DNA of 64,000 bases from Eupransor demetentiae (GTDB lineage: Bacteria; Bacillota; Bacilli; Lactobacillales; Lactobacillaceae), in the NCBI RefSeq assembly GCF_963930865.1, contig NZ_CAWVOH010000003.1, positions 1-64,000 of the forward strand, read 5' to 3'. How positions within the stretch are numbered: the first letter of the stretch is position 1; each line of letters begins with the position of its first letter. Below are positions 8,751-17,286 of the stretch, one piece after another. Under the pieces are notes generated by a model that saw only the letters and a list, made by a program, of their open reading frames with translations, made no database searches and was not told where the DNA came from. A program made the position numbers and the translations under genes.

Positions 8751-8757
8751 ATTTGAC

Positions 8758-8850
8758 GTGCTTTTAAGTAATCTGTTTTGTGACTCGGTCACAGAGTGCT
8801 GAACGGCGCTGTAAAGGCAATTCACAGCAGATTTCAGGTGAGCACTTTTG
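8758..8850 (+). promoter_or_regulatory. Structured 5' leader of rpsL
   Basis: The leader between promoter and rpsL can fold into a closed junction. GTGCT (8758-8762) pairs with AGCAC (8841-8845), and AATCTG (8770-8775) with CAGATT (8828-8833). Inside, TGTGAC/GTCACA makes a tight hairpin. A competing pairing, AGTGCT (8795-8800) with AGCACT (8841-8846), is mutually exclusive with the outer helix. The arrangement resembles an autogenous ribosomal-protein leader; the ligand (S12 or S7 would be candidates) is inference. Confidence 0.6.
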
Positions 8851-8911
8851 TTTAATCGACAAAATGGCACACCTGGAACTGTGTAAAAACAACAATTAAG
8901 GAGATCGTAGG

Positions 8912-9325
8912 ATGCCTACAATTAACCAATTGGTTCGTAAGTCACGTAAGTCTCAAGCTACTAAGTCTAACTCACCTGCCTTGAACTTCGGCTACAACTC
9001 AATGAAGAAGAAGACGACAAAGAATGTTGCCCCACAAAAGCGTGGCGTTGCAACTCGTGTCGGAACGATGACCCCTAAGAAGCCTAACTCAGCTTTGCGT
9101 AAGTACGCCCGTGTGCGTCTTTCAAACTTGTTTGAAGTTACTGCTTATATCCCAGGTATCGGTCACAACTTGCAAGAACACTCGGTTGTTTTGATCCGTG
9201 GTGGTCGTGTTAAGGATTTGCCTGGTGTTCGTTACCACATTATCCGTGGTGCATTGGATACTGCTGGTGTTGATGGCCGTATGACTTCCCGTTCAAAGTA
9301 CGGAACTAAGGCCCCTAAGAAGTAA
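8912..9325 (+). CDS. rpsL: 30S ribosomal protein S12
   Basis: S12 lies at the decoding centre of the small subunit. The 137-residue product has the invariant loop TPKKPNSALRK (about residues 54-64) and the VKDLPGVRYH segment (about 100-109). Both lysines whose change gives streptomycin resistance in other bacteria are unchanged. AAGGAG precedes the ATG by eight bases. It is the first gene of the str operon and sits after a strong promoter and folded leader. Confidence 0.98.
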   Translation: MPTINQLVRKSRKSQATKSNSPALNFGYNSMKKKTTKNVAPQKRGVATRVGTMTPKKPNSALRKYARVRLSNLFEVTAYIPGIGHNLQEHSVVLIRGGRVKDLPGVRYHIIRGALDTAGVDGRMTSRSKYGTKAPKK

Positions 9326-9342
9326 GAAGGAGAAACTGACTC

Positions 9343-9813
9343 ATGCCACGTAAAGGTTATACTAAGCGTCAGGAAGTTTTGCCTGACCCAATTTACAATT
9401 CAAAGTTGGTATCCCGCTTGATCAACAAGTTGATGGTTGATGGTAAGCGTGGAACCGCTTCTACTATCTTGTACGATGCTTTCGATCGTATCAAGGAAGC
9501 TACTGGTAACGAACCATTGGAAGTTTTCCAACAAGCAATGGAAAACATCATGCCTGTATTGGAAGTTAAGGCCCGCCGTGTTGGTGGTTCTAACTACCAG
9601 GTGCCAATCGAAGTTCGCCCTGACCGTCGTACTACTCTTGGTTTGCGTTGGTTGGTTAACTATGCTCGTTTGCGTAACGAACACACAATGGACGAACGTC
9701 TTGCTAAGGAAATCATGGATGCTGCTAACGATACTGGTGCATCTGTTAAGAAGCGCGAAGATACGCACAAGATGGCTGAAGCCAACCGTGCCTTCGCTCA
9801 CTACCGTTGGTAA
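9343..9813 (+). CDS. rpsG: 30S ribosomal protein S7
   Basis: Primary 16S rRNA-binding protein that organises the head of the 30S subunit. The 156-residue length and the MPRKGYTKRQE start and VGGSNYQVP core are typical. It begins 17 bp after rpsL with AGAAGGAG upstream and is cotranscribed with it. A terminator-like hairpin separates it from fusA. Confidence 0.98.
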   Translation: MPRKGYTKRQEVLPDPIYNSKLVSRLINKLMVDGKRGTASTILYDAFDRIKEATGNEPLEVFQQAMENIMPVLEVKARRVGGSNYQVPIEVRPDRRTTLGLRWLVNYARLRNEHTMDERLAKEIMDAANDTGASVKKREDTHKMAEANRAFAHYRW

Positions 9814-9865
9814 GATGACCAAGGTCGCTTAAGACCAAGGTTTGTCCACTATATAACCATAATTA

Positions 9866-9895
9866 AAAAAGCGCACAATTACTGTGTCGCTTTTT
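9866..9895 (+). terminator. Hairpin with T-run between rpsG and fusA
   Basis: AAAAAGCG-CACA pairs with TGTG-CGC-TTTTT around an ATTAC loop, with one bulged T. It looks like an intrinsic terminator or attenuator that lowers fusA expression relative to rpsL-rpsG. The sequence GACCAAGGT is repeated just upstream, at about 9817 and 9834. Confidence 0.7.
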
Positions 9896-9930
9896 GTTGC
9901 AAATAGAAGAAAATCAGGAGAAACTCACAA

Positions 9931-12042
9931 ATGGCAAAACGTGAATACCCGCTTGATCATACTCGTAATATTGGTATCATGGCCCACATCGATGCCGGTA
10001 AGACGACGACCACGGAACGTATCTTGTACTATACAGGAAAGATTCACAAGATTGGTGAAACCCACGATGGTGCTTCACAAATGGATTTCATGGACCAGGA
10101 AAAGGAACGTGGAATCACGATCCAGTCTGCCGCTACTACTGCGGTTTGGCGTGGATTCTTTGACCAATACGAAAACGACCCATACCGTGTCAACATCATT
10201 GATACCCCAGGTCACGTGGACTTTACTATCGAAGTTGAACGTGCCCTCCGTGTTTTGGATGGTGCCGTAGCCGTATTGGATGGTGCCGCTGGGGTTGAAC
10301 CTCAGACCGAAACTGTTTGGCACCAAGCTACTACTTACAACGTTCCCCGTATTGTTTTCGTTAACAAGATGGATAAGTTGGGTGCCGACTTTGAAATGTC
10401 AGTTAACTCAATCCACGATCGTTTGCAGGTTAACTCAGAAGCTATCCAATGGCCAATTGGTGCCGAAGATGACTTCGCCGCTCTTATCGACTTGGTTGGC
10501 ATGAAGGCCTACTACCCTGATGATGAATTGGGAACTAAGTGGGAAGAACGTGAAATCCCTGAAGATTACAAGGAATTGTCAGCTAAGAAGCGCGAAACTT
10601 TGATTGAAGCCGTTGCTGATGTTGATGAAGACTTGATGAACAAGTACCTTGAAGGGGAAGAAATTTCAAAGGACGAATTGAAGGCTGCGATCCGTCGCGC
10701 TACTTTGAACCTTGAATTTTACCCAGTTCTTGCAGGTTCTGCCTACAAGGATAAGGGTGTTCAGATGGTCCTTGATGCGGTCGTTGACTACTTGCCAGGA
10801 CCTTTGGAAGTGCGCCCATACGTTGCCACTGATCCAAAGACTGATGAAGAAGTTGACTTGGTTGCCGATGACTCAAAGCCATTTGCTGCCTTGGCCTTCA
10901 AGATCATGACTGATCCTTTCGTTGGTCGTTTGACCTTCATGCGTGTGTACACTGGTACTTTGAAGTCTGGTTCATACGTACAAAACACTTCTTCAGATAC
11001 TCGTGAACGTGTTGGTCGTTTGCTACAAATGCACGCCACTTCACGTACTGAAATCGAAGAAGTCTTCTCTGGTGATATCGCCGCTGCCATCGGTTTGAAG
11101 AACACTACTACTGGTGATTCTTTGACTGCCGTTGACCACCCACTTGTTCTGGAATCAATGGAATTCCCAGAACCAGTTATCGAATTGGCCATCGAACCTA
11201 AGACTAAGGCTGATCAAGATAAGTTGGCTACTGCTTTGCAGAAGCTTGCTGAAGAAGATCCTTCATTCCGTGCAACGACTAACCAGGAAACTGGTGATAC
11301 TTTGATTGCCGGAATGGGTGAATTGCAGTTGGACATCATGGTTGATCGTATGAAGCGTGAATTCAACGTTGAAGCCCAAGTTGGTGCCCCTCAAGTTGCT
11401 TACCGTGAAGCCTTCACGAAGACTGTTCAAGCTCGTGGATTCTTCAAGCGTCAGTCTGGTGGTAAGGGACAGTATGGTGATGTTTGGATCGAATTCTCAC
11501 CAAACGAAGAAGGAGCAGGCTTCGAATTCGAAGACGCCATCGTCGGTGGTGTTGTTCCTCGTGAATACATTCCATCAGTTGAAGCTGGTTTGAAGGAAGC
11601 TATGCAAGCTGGCCCATTGGCTGGTTTCCCATTGGTTGACTTGAAGGCCAAGTTGTACGATGGTTCTTACCACGATGTCGATTCTTCTGAAGCTGCCTTT
11701 AAGATTGCCGCTTCATTGGCTTTGAAGGAAGCTGCTAAGACTGCCGGTGCCGTTATTTTGGAACCAATCATGGCTGTCGACATTGTTGTTCCTGAAGAAA
11801 ACTTGGGTGATGTTATGGGACACGTCTCAGCTCGCCGTGGTTTGATTGAAGGACAAGAAAACCGTGGACCTGTTTTGGCCGTTAAGGCTCAGGTGCCATT
11901 GTCAGAAATGTTCGGTTATGCAACGACTTTGCGTTCAGCTACGCAAGGACGTGGAACTTTCCAGATGGTCTTCGACCACTACCAGGCAGTTCCAAAGAAC
12001 GTTCAAGAAGAAATCATCAAGGAACACGGCTCAGAAGCTTAA
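9931..12042 (+). CDS. fusA: Translation elongation factor G
   Basis: GTPase that drives ribosomal translocation. The 703-residue product has all the GTP-binding motifs: AHIDAGKTTTTE near residue 17, DTPGHVDF and NKMD. Domains II-V follow, including the domain IV/V segments around RGFFKRQSGGKGQYGD and HVSARRGLIEG. AGGAG precedes the ATG. There is no tuf gene downstream, as is usual in lactic acid bacteria. A strong terminator closes the operon. Confidence 0.98.
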   Translation: MAKREYPLDHTRNIGIMAHIDAGKTTTTERILYYTGKIHKIGETHDGASQMDFMDQEKERGITIQSAATTAVWRGFFDQYENDPYRVNIIDTPGHVDFTIEVERALRVLDGAVAVLDGAAGVEPQTETVWHQATTYNVPRIVFVNKMDKLGADFEMSVNSIHDRLQVNSEAIQWPIGAEDDFAALIDLVGMKAYYPDDELGTKWEEREIPEDYKELSAKKRETLIEAVADVDEDLMNKYLEGEEISKDELKAAIRRATLNLEFYPVLAGSAYKDKGVQMVLDAVVDYLPGPLEVRPYVATDPKTDEEVDLVADDSKPFAALAFKIMTDPFVGRLTFMRVYTGTLKSGSYVQNTSSDTRERVGRLLQMHATSRTEIEEVFSGDIAAAIGLKNTTTGDSLTAVDHPLVLESMEFPEPVIELAIEPKTKADQDKLATALQKLAEEDPSFRATTNQETGDTLIAGMGELQLDIMVDRMKREFNVEAQVGAPQVAYREAFTKTVQARGFFKRQSGGKGQYGDVWIEFSPNEEGAGFEFEDAIVGGVVPREYIPSVEAGLKEAMQAGPLAGFPLVDLKAKLYDGSYHDVDSSEAAFKIAASLALKEAAKTAGAVILEPIMAVDIVVPEENLGDVMGHVSARRGLIEGQENRGPVLAVKAQVPLSEMFGYATTLRSATQGRGTFQMVFDHYQAVPKNVQEEIIKEHGSEA

Positions 12043-12055
12043 TTCCGATTTCTTT

Positions 12056-12084
12056 AAAAAGCACTGCGAAAGCAGTGCTTTTTT
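12056..12084 (+). terminator. Terminator after fusA
   Basis: Perfect 12-bp stem AAAAAGCACTGC/GCAGTGCTTTTT with a GAAA tetraloop and T-run. It ends the str operon. Confidence 0.93.
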
Positions 12085-12152
12085 GCTGCAATAAATTAAA
12101 CGAAAAGGCCGACATTTGTTGTAAAATGGAAAGCATTGAATAGCTTGAGGTA

Positions 12153-13274
12153 ATGAATGTGACTGCTAAAGAAACACCAATAATTGAGTTTAAGGGCGTG
12201 GATTTGTCCTTTGGCGATACCCATGTCTTGGACCACATTGATTTAGAAATTGATGCTGGGAAATTTTATACTTTGCTAGGCCCATCTGGCTCTGGAAAAT
12301 CAACCATCTTGAAGCTGATTTCTGGTCAGTTGACGGCCGATTCAGGCGACATCCTTTTTGAAGGCCAACGAATTAACAATATGCCAGCCGAAAAGCGCCG
12401 AGTCAACACGGTTTTCCAGAATTACGCGCTTTTTCCCAACATGAATGTCTTCGATAATGTGGCGTTTGGTCCTAAGTTAAAGGGCTGGCCTAAAGCCAAA
12501 ATTAAAGCGCAAGTCGAACACATGCTCGACTTGGTGAAGTTGGGGGCTTATGCCAATCGTGAAATTTCGGAACTCTCTGGTGGCCAACAGCAGCGAGTGG
12601 CCATCGCCCGCGCCTTAGCCAATGATCCGGAAGTGCTTTTGCTTGACGAACCATTGTCCGCCCTGGACTACAAGTTGCGTAAGGCTATGCAGCACGAGTT
12701 GCGCCAAATTCAAAAAGAACTGGGCATCACCTTTATCTTTATCACGCACGATCAGGAAGAAGCGCTGGCCATGTCGGATTGGATTTTCGTCATGAATGAC
12801 GGTGTTATCCAGCAAAACGGCACGCCGGAAGATATTTACGACGAGCCAATTAATCACTTTGTTGCGGACTTCATCGGCGAAAGTAACATCATCAAGGGCA
12901 TTATGAAGAGCGATTATGTCGTGCACTTCGATGGTAAGGATTTCGAAAATGTTGATGCCGGCATGCGCCCGAATGAACGCGTTGAAGTTGTTTTGCGTCC
13001 GGAAGACCTTGACCTTACGACGGTTGAACAGGGGAAGTTGGTTGTCACAATTGAAGATCAGTCCTTCCGTGGTGATTTTTATGAAATTGCGGCCATCGAT
13101 GATGATGGTAACCACTGGCAAATTCAGGTTACGAACCCCGGCAAAATCGGAGAACGTGTTGGCCTGACATTTGATCCGGAAGATATCCATATCATGCGTT
13201 ACGACGAATCAGAAGATGACTTTGATGCTCGCTTGGACAGTTACGACGATGAAGGTGACCACAATGCGGACTAA
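12153..13274 (+). CDS. potA: Spermidine/putrescine ABC transporter ATP-binding protein
   Basis: Energises polyamine uptake. The 373-residue product has Walker A GPSGSGKST (about residues 43-51), signature LSGGQQQRVAIARAL, Walker B LLLDEPLSALD and the switch histidine in ITHDQEEAL. A C-terminal regulatory TOBE-like region of about 120 residues follows, as in PotA. The tail is very acidic (EDDFDARLDSYDDEGD). The ATG at 12153 has GAGG only two bases upstream; the in-frame GTG at 12159 has better spacing (eight bases) and may be the true start. First gene of potABCD; it overlaps potB by 11 nt. Confidence 0.93.
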   Translation: MNVTAKETPIIEFKGVDLSFGDTHVLDHIDLEIDAGKFYTLLGPSGSGKSTILKLISGQLTADSGDILFEGQRINNMPAEKRRVNTVFQNYALFPNMNVFDNVAFGPKLKGWPKAKIKAQVEHMLDLVKLGAYANREISELSGGQQQRVAIARALANDPEVLLLDEPLSALDYKLRKAMQHELRQIQKELGITFIFITHDQEEALAMSDWIFVMNDGVIQQNGTPEDIYDEPINHFVADFIGESNIIKGIMKSDYVVHFDGKDFENVDAGMRPNERVEVVLRPEDLDLTTVEQGKLVVTIEDQSFRGDFYEIAAIDDDGNHWQIQVTNPGKIGERVGLTFDPEDIHIMRYDESEDDFDARLDSYDDEGDHNAD

Positions 13275-14064
13275 GGGACAATTTTCGCAAGGGCTTCTCT
13301 ACGCAACCTACGGTTTCTGGTTGCTCTTCTTCGTCATGGCACCGTTGGCGCTTTTGCTTTGGCAATCATTGATGAGTATCGATGGGCATTTCACACTGTC
13401 CAATTATGCCACCTTCTTTACTTCGGGCACTTACCTAACGATGGCCTTCAATTCGGTTTTTTATGCCGCTTTGATTACCTTGGCAACGCTTTTGATTTCC
13501 TACCCAACGGCCTATCTGATTAACCAGCTCAAGTACAAACAATTCTGGCTCTTGCTGGTGATTTTGCCAACTTGGATTAACCTCTTGCTTAAGACTTATG
13601 CCTTTATTGGTTTGCTGGGGCACAACGGCATCATTAACCAGGGTTTGGCGATTTTTAACATTGCCCCCAAGCAGCTGCTCTTTTCGGATTGGTCCTTTAT
13701 GCTGGTTGCGGCCTACATCGAAATTCCCTTTATGATTTTGCCAATTTACAATGCCTTGGCTGAGATTGATCCCGTTTTGTCGGCGGCTAGTCAGGATTTG
13801 GGTGCTTCCCGCTGGCAAACTTTGCGCCGGGTCATTTGGCCGCTATCGATGCCGGGTGTAAAGTCGGGCGTTCAAGCCGTCTTCATTCCCAGTCTTTCCC
13901 TCTTCATGATTACTCGCTTGATTGGTGGAAACCGGGTGATTACGTTGGGAACAGCCATTGAAGAACATTTCCTCGTGACGCAGAACTGGCAGTTTGGTGC
14001 TACTATCGGGATGGTCCTCATCCTAGCGATGGTAATTACCATGCTGCTAACGCGTGAAAAGTAA
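13264..14064 (+). CDS. potB: Spermidine/putrescine ABC transporter permease
   Basis: One of two membrane permeases of the polyamine importer. From ATG 13264 the product is 266 residues with about six membrane helices. It carries the cytoplasmic EAA-type loop (SQDLGASRWQTLRRV) that couples to PotA. The start is chosen because GAAGGTG lies seven bases upstream and the following residues match a permease N-terminus. A longer frame upstream only shadows potA. It overlaps potA by 11 nt, indicating translational coupling. Confidence 0.93.
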   Translation: MRTKGQFSQGLLYATYGFWLLFFVMAPLALLLWQSLMSIDGHFTLSNYATFFTSGTYLTMAFNSVFYAALITLATLLISYPTAYLINQLKYKQFWLLLVILPTWINLLLKTYAFIGLLGHNGIINQGLAIFNIAPKQLLFSDWSFMLVAAYIEIPFMILPIYNALAEIDPVLSAASQDLGASRWQTLRRVIWPLSMPGVKSGVQAVFIPSLSLFMITRLIGGNRVITLGTAIEEHFLVTQNWQFGATIGMVLILAMVITMLLTREK

Positions 14065-14074
14065 GGAGGTTAGA

Positions 14075-14899
14075 ATGAAAAAATTTAATAGTGCTAACCT
14101 CTATCTCTGGGCGGTCTTTATTCTGCTCTACTTCCCAATCATTTACTTGGTCGTCTACTCCTTTAATGCTGGTGACAGCATGCAGGGCTGGCAGGGCTTT
14201 TCCTGGGTGCATTACCAGGAACTCTTCGAAGATAGTCACATCTTGGTCGTTTTCCTGGATACCCTGATTTTGGCTTTGTCTTCAGCCTTGATTGCGACGA
14301 TTGTCGGTACGATGGGGGCTTTGCTGATTACAAACCAGCGCAAGACGATTGTTAAAAACGTTTTGCTATCCCTCAACAACGTCCTCTTGGTTTCACCGGA
14401 CGTTATTATCGGGGCATCGTTTTTGATTCTTTTCACTATGATTGGGTTTTCACTGGGCTTTGTGTCTGTCTTACTGGCCCACGTTGCTTTTTCAATTCCG
14501 ATTGTGGTCTTGATGGTCCTACCGCGCCTGCGAGAAATCGGTTCAACGCTGGTACCCGCTGCTCAAGATCTCGGTGCAAACGGCTGGCAGGTCCTTAGCC
14601 GAGTGATTTTGCCGGTTATTTCCCCGGGAATTATGGCGGGCTTCTTCATGGCTTTTACCTACTCGCTAGATGACTTTGCGGTTACCTTCTTTGTTACTGG
14701 AAACGGCTTTACCACTTTGGCAGTGGAAATTTATTCCCGTGCCCGCCAAGGGGTTAGCCTTGAAATCAACGCGCTATCAGCTTTGATGTTCGCCATTTCG
14801 CTGGTTCTGGTCTTGGTTTATTATGTGATTTCTTCTCGGCCAGCAAATCGCAAGATTGCTAAGAAGGCCGACATGCTTGTACCAAAGGAGCATGGCTAA
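14075..14899 (+). CDS. potC: Spermidine/putrescine ABC transporter permease
   Basis: Second permease subunit, 274 residues from ATG 14075 with about six membrane helices. It has an EAA loop reading AQDLGANGWQVLSRVILP. AAGGAGG (14063-14069) sets the start six bases downstream, excluding an upstream in-frame ATG. It begins 10 bp after potB and its stop codon overlaps the potD start (TAATG). Confidence 0.94.
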   Translation: MKKFNSANLYLWAVFILLYFPIIYLVVYSFNAGDSMQGWQGFSWVHYQELFEDSHILVVFLDTLILALSSALIATIVGTMGALLITNQRKTIVKNVLLSLNNVLLVSPDVIIGASFLILFTMIGFSLGFVSVLLAHVAFSIPIVVLMVLPRLREIGSTLVPAAQDLGANGWQVLSRVILPVISPGIMAGFFMAFTYSLDDFAVTFFVTGNGFTTLAVEIYSRARQGVSLEINALSALMFAISLVLVLVYYVISSRPANRKIAKKADMLVPKEHG

Positions 14900-15978
14900 T
14901 GAAAAAGATTTTAATTGCTGCGACAAGTCTGCTGGTTATCATTGCTGCGCTTTTTGCTTTTCGGACTTCCTTGAACTGGTCCAGTGACCAGGGGCAAAAG
15001 GATGGTAAGATCTTAAACCTTTATAACTGGGGAGATTACATCGATCCCGAGCTTTTGACGAAGTTTACCAAGGAAACCGGTTATCAGGTTAACTATCTAA
15101 CCTTTGACTCCAACGAAGCGATGTACACGAAAATCAAGCAGGGTGGGACCTCCTACGATTTGACGGTTCCATCGGACTACACGGTCCAAAAGATGATTAA
15201 GAACAACTTGGTCGAACCCTTGGATAAGAGCCGTTTGACGGGGATGTCCAACTATGACGCCAACTTCTTAAACCGTTCCTTTGATCCAGGGAACCGCTAT
15301 TCTGTTCCATATTTCTGGGGAACGCTTGGCATTCTCTACAATAGTAAAAAAATTCAAGCTAGCCAGGTCAGCCACTGGGACGACCTCTGGTCGCCAAACT
15401 TGCGCAAACAAATCATGTTGGTTGATTCAGCCCGTGACATCATGGGGATGACCCTGATTTCGCAGGGTAAGTCCGTCAATGACACCTCCCAAAGCGACCT
15501 AGCTGCTGCGCAAGGGAAGTTAACTTCTTTGATGCCAAACGTGAAGGCCATTGTTGCTGATGAATTGAAGATGTACATGATTCAGGGCGAAGCCAACGTT
15601 GGCGTCACATATTCCGGTGAAGCGGCGCAGGCCATGGCTAAAAATAAGGATTTGCGTTACTTGGTACCGTCTGAAGGATCCAACGAATGGTTCGATAACT
15701 TGGTTATTCCAAAGAATGCCAAGCACAAGGCCGCTGCCTATGCTTTTATCAACTTTATGAGCAAGCCAGAAAATGCTGCCCAAAATGCGAACTACATCGG
15801 TTATGCCACACCAAACAAAAAGGCTTACCAGTTATTGCCAGCTGATGTTCGAAATAATCAGGCCTTTTATCCAAAGCAAAAGGTCTTGAATCACTTGCAG
15901 GTTTACAATAATTTGAATCAAAAAGAAACAGAAGAATATAATGATGCCTTTTTGGCTTTCAAAATGACTCGTCGATAA
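14899..15978 (+). CDS. potD: Spermidine/putrescine-binding protein, apparently membrane-anchored
   Basis: Captures polyamines outside the cell and delivers them to PotBC. The 359-residue product has an N-terminal hydrophobic segment (about residues 4-22) and the family motif LYNWGDYIDPELL. It also has a C-terminal IPKNAKHKAAAYAFINFM region typical of this solute-binding family. There is no cysteine in or after the signal segment, so no lipobox. The protein is probably held by an uncleaved signal anchor rather than a lipid, unusual for a Gram-positive binding protein. AAAGGAG lies upstream inside potC. Last gene of the operon. Confidence 0.93.
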   Translation: MKKILIAATSLLVIIAALFAFRTSLNWSSDQGQKDGKILNLYNWGDYIDPELLTKFTKETGYQVNYLTFDSNEAMYTKIKQGGTSYDLTVPSDYTVQKMIKNNLVEPLDKSRLTGMSNYDANFLNRSFDPGNRYSVPYFWGTLGILYNSKKIQASQVSHWDDLWSPNLRKQIMLVDSARDIMGMTLISQGKSVNDTSQSDLAAAQGKLTSLMPNVKAIVADELKMYMIQGEANVGVTYSGEAAQAMAKNKDLRYLVPSEGSNEWFDNLVIPKNAKHKAAAYAFINFMSKPENAAQNANYIGYATPNKKAYQLLPADVRNNQAFYPKQKVLNHLQVYNNLNQKETEEYNDAFLAFKMTRR

Positions 15979-15994
15979 GACCAAGAAAAAGCCT

Positions 15995-16023
15995 AAAAAC
16001 CCTTGCTATGCAAGGGTTTTTTT
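15995..16023 (+). terminator. Terminator after potD
   Basis: AAAAACCCTTGC/GCAAGGGTTTTT with a TAT loop and extra T residues. It separates the pot operon from the S10 operon. Confidence 0.93.
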
Positions 16024-16028
16024 GATAA

Positions 16029-16166
16029 TATAATCAGGTACGCCTTTCGAGGGGATGGGTTAATAACCCTCCGAAAGACTGGTGTATCAATGTTTAGCGA
16101 TGATGATTAAGGTTGCGACACGCGCGGCCGCGTTGCCATGGGCGCGCAAACACAACATGTGTTGTC
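16029..16166 (+). promoter_or_regulatory. Promoter and structured leader of the S10 operon
   Basis: TATAAT (16029-16034) directly follows the potD terminator; no good -35 is visible. The leader then folds as follows. TACGCC (16039-16044) pairs with GGTGTA (16081-16086), CTTTCG with CGAAAG (16072-16077), and GGGTT with AACCC at the tip. A second GC-rich stem runs from TTGCG (16113) to CGCAA (16149). A third is ACAAC-ATGT-GTTGT (16152-16165). The GC-rich stretch contrasts with the surroundings. Such a leader suggests autogenous control, in other bacteria by L4; the ligand here is unknown. Confidence 0.6.
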
Positions 16167-16216
16167 GGTTTTTGATCGGAGTTAGCTGATTTACAAAATC
16201 AACGAGGAGGCACAAA

Positions 16217-16525
16217 ATGGCACAAAAGAAGATCCGTATCCGTTTGAAGGCATACGAACACCGCATCTTGGACCAATCAGCAGATAAGATTGTTGAAACG
16301 GCCAAGCGTACGGGCGCAGAAATTGCAGGTCCAATTCCTTTGCCAACTGAACGCACACTTTATACAGTGTTGAGTTCACCACACAAGTACAAGGATGCCC
16401 GCGAGCAATTCGAAATGCGCACGCACAAGCGTTTGATCGACATTGTGAACCCAACTGACAAGACTGTTGACGCATTGCGTAAGCTTGAATTGCCAGCTGG
16501 TGTTGCAATTGAAATCAAGTTGTAA
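16217..16525 (+). CDS. rpsJ: 30S ribosomal protein S10
   Basis: S10 of the 30S head, also the NusE transcription antitermination factor. The 102-residue product has the normal length and the core TERTLYTVLSSPHKYKDARE. GAGGAGG lies seven bases before the ATG. It opens the 21-gene-scale S10-spc-alpha cluster that runs to rplQ. Confidence 0.98.
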   Translation: MAQKKIRIRLKAYEHRILDQSADKIVETAKRTGAEIAGPIPLPTERTLYTVLSSPHKYKDAREQFEMRTHKRLIDIVNPTDKTVDALRKLELPAGVAIEIKL

Positions 16526-16575
16526 TTAAAAATACTAACTCGCTAAGTTTTAGCGACAAATGAAGGAGAATAGTC

Positions 16576-17259
16576 ATGACTAAAGGTATCTTAGGCCGCA
16601 AAGTCGGTATGACTCAGGTTTTCACAGAATCTGGCGAATTGATTGCCGTGACTGCTGTTGAAGCTACTCCAAACGTTGTTTTGCAAGTTAAGACTGCTGC
16701 AACTGATGGATACAACGCTCTTCAACTCGGTTACCAAGACAAGCGCGAAGTTTTGTCAAACAAACCTGAACAAGGTCACGTTGCGAAAGCAAAGACGGCC
16801 CCTAAGCGCTACATTCGTGAAGTCCGTGATGCGGAAGGCGAATTTAACGTAGGGGACAAGATTGCTGTGGACACGTTCCAAGCAGGCGATTACGTTGATG
16901 TAACTGGTATCACGAAGGGACACGGTTTCCAAGGTGCTATTAAGAAGCTTGGACAATCACGTGGACCTATGACGCACGGTTCTCGTTACCACCGTCGTCC
17001 TGGATCAATGGGAGCTATCATTAACCGAGTATTCCCCGGTAAGCTCTTGCCAGGTCGCATGGGTAACAACAAGCGTACTATGCAAAACATCGCCGTTGTT
17101 CACGTTGATGTAGAAAATAACTTGATCTTGCTTAAGGGTAACGTCCCTGGCGCAAACAAGTCATTGTTGACAATCAAGTCAACTGTTAAGACGAACGCAA
17201 AGCACCCTGAAATCAAGATGGCCGGCGCAAAGCCAGCTGCTGAATCAGAAGAAGCTTAA
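16576..17259 (+). CDS. rplC: 50S ribosomal protein L3
   Basis: L3 helps nucleate 50S assembly and reaches towards the peptidyl transferase centre. The 227-residue product has the family segment GFQGAIKKLGQSRGPMTHGS and the LLPGRMGNN loop. It carries an extra Ala/Glu-rich C-terminal tail compared with the 209-residue Bacillus protein. AAGGAG precedes the ATG. Confidence 0.98.
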   Translation: MTKGILGRKVGMTQVFTESGELIAVTAVEATPNVVLQVKTAATDGYNALQLGYQDKREVLSNKPEQGHVAKAKTAPKRYIREVRDAEGEFNVGDKIAVDTFQAGDYVDVTGITKGHGFQGAIKKLGQSRGPMTHGSRYHRRPGSMGAIINRVFPGKLLPGRMGNNKRTMQNIAVVHVDVENNLILLKGNVPGANKSLLTIKSTVKTNAKHPEIKMAGAKPAAESEEA

Positions 17260-17286
17260 TATTAATAGAAAGGAGAACAATCAATC

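Noticed and set aside
9814..9865. Small gene in the rpsG-fusA gap
   Set aside because: No open frame with a ribosome binding site; only a GACCAAGGT repeat and a terminator-like hairpin.
12615..13190. 191-codon open frame antisense to potA
   Set aside because: Shadow of potA; no start signal or protein-like motif on the minus strand.
16115..16150. GC-rich stretch in the S10 leader as a foreign insertion
   Set aside because: It forms self-complementary stems inside a leader of normal position, so structure explains the composition better than transfer.
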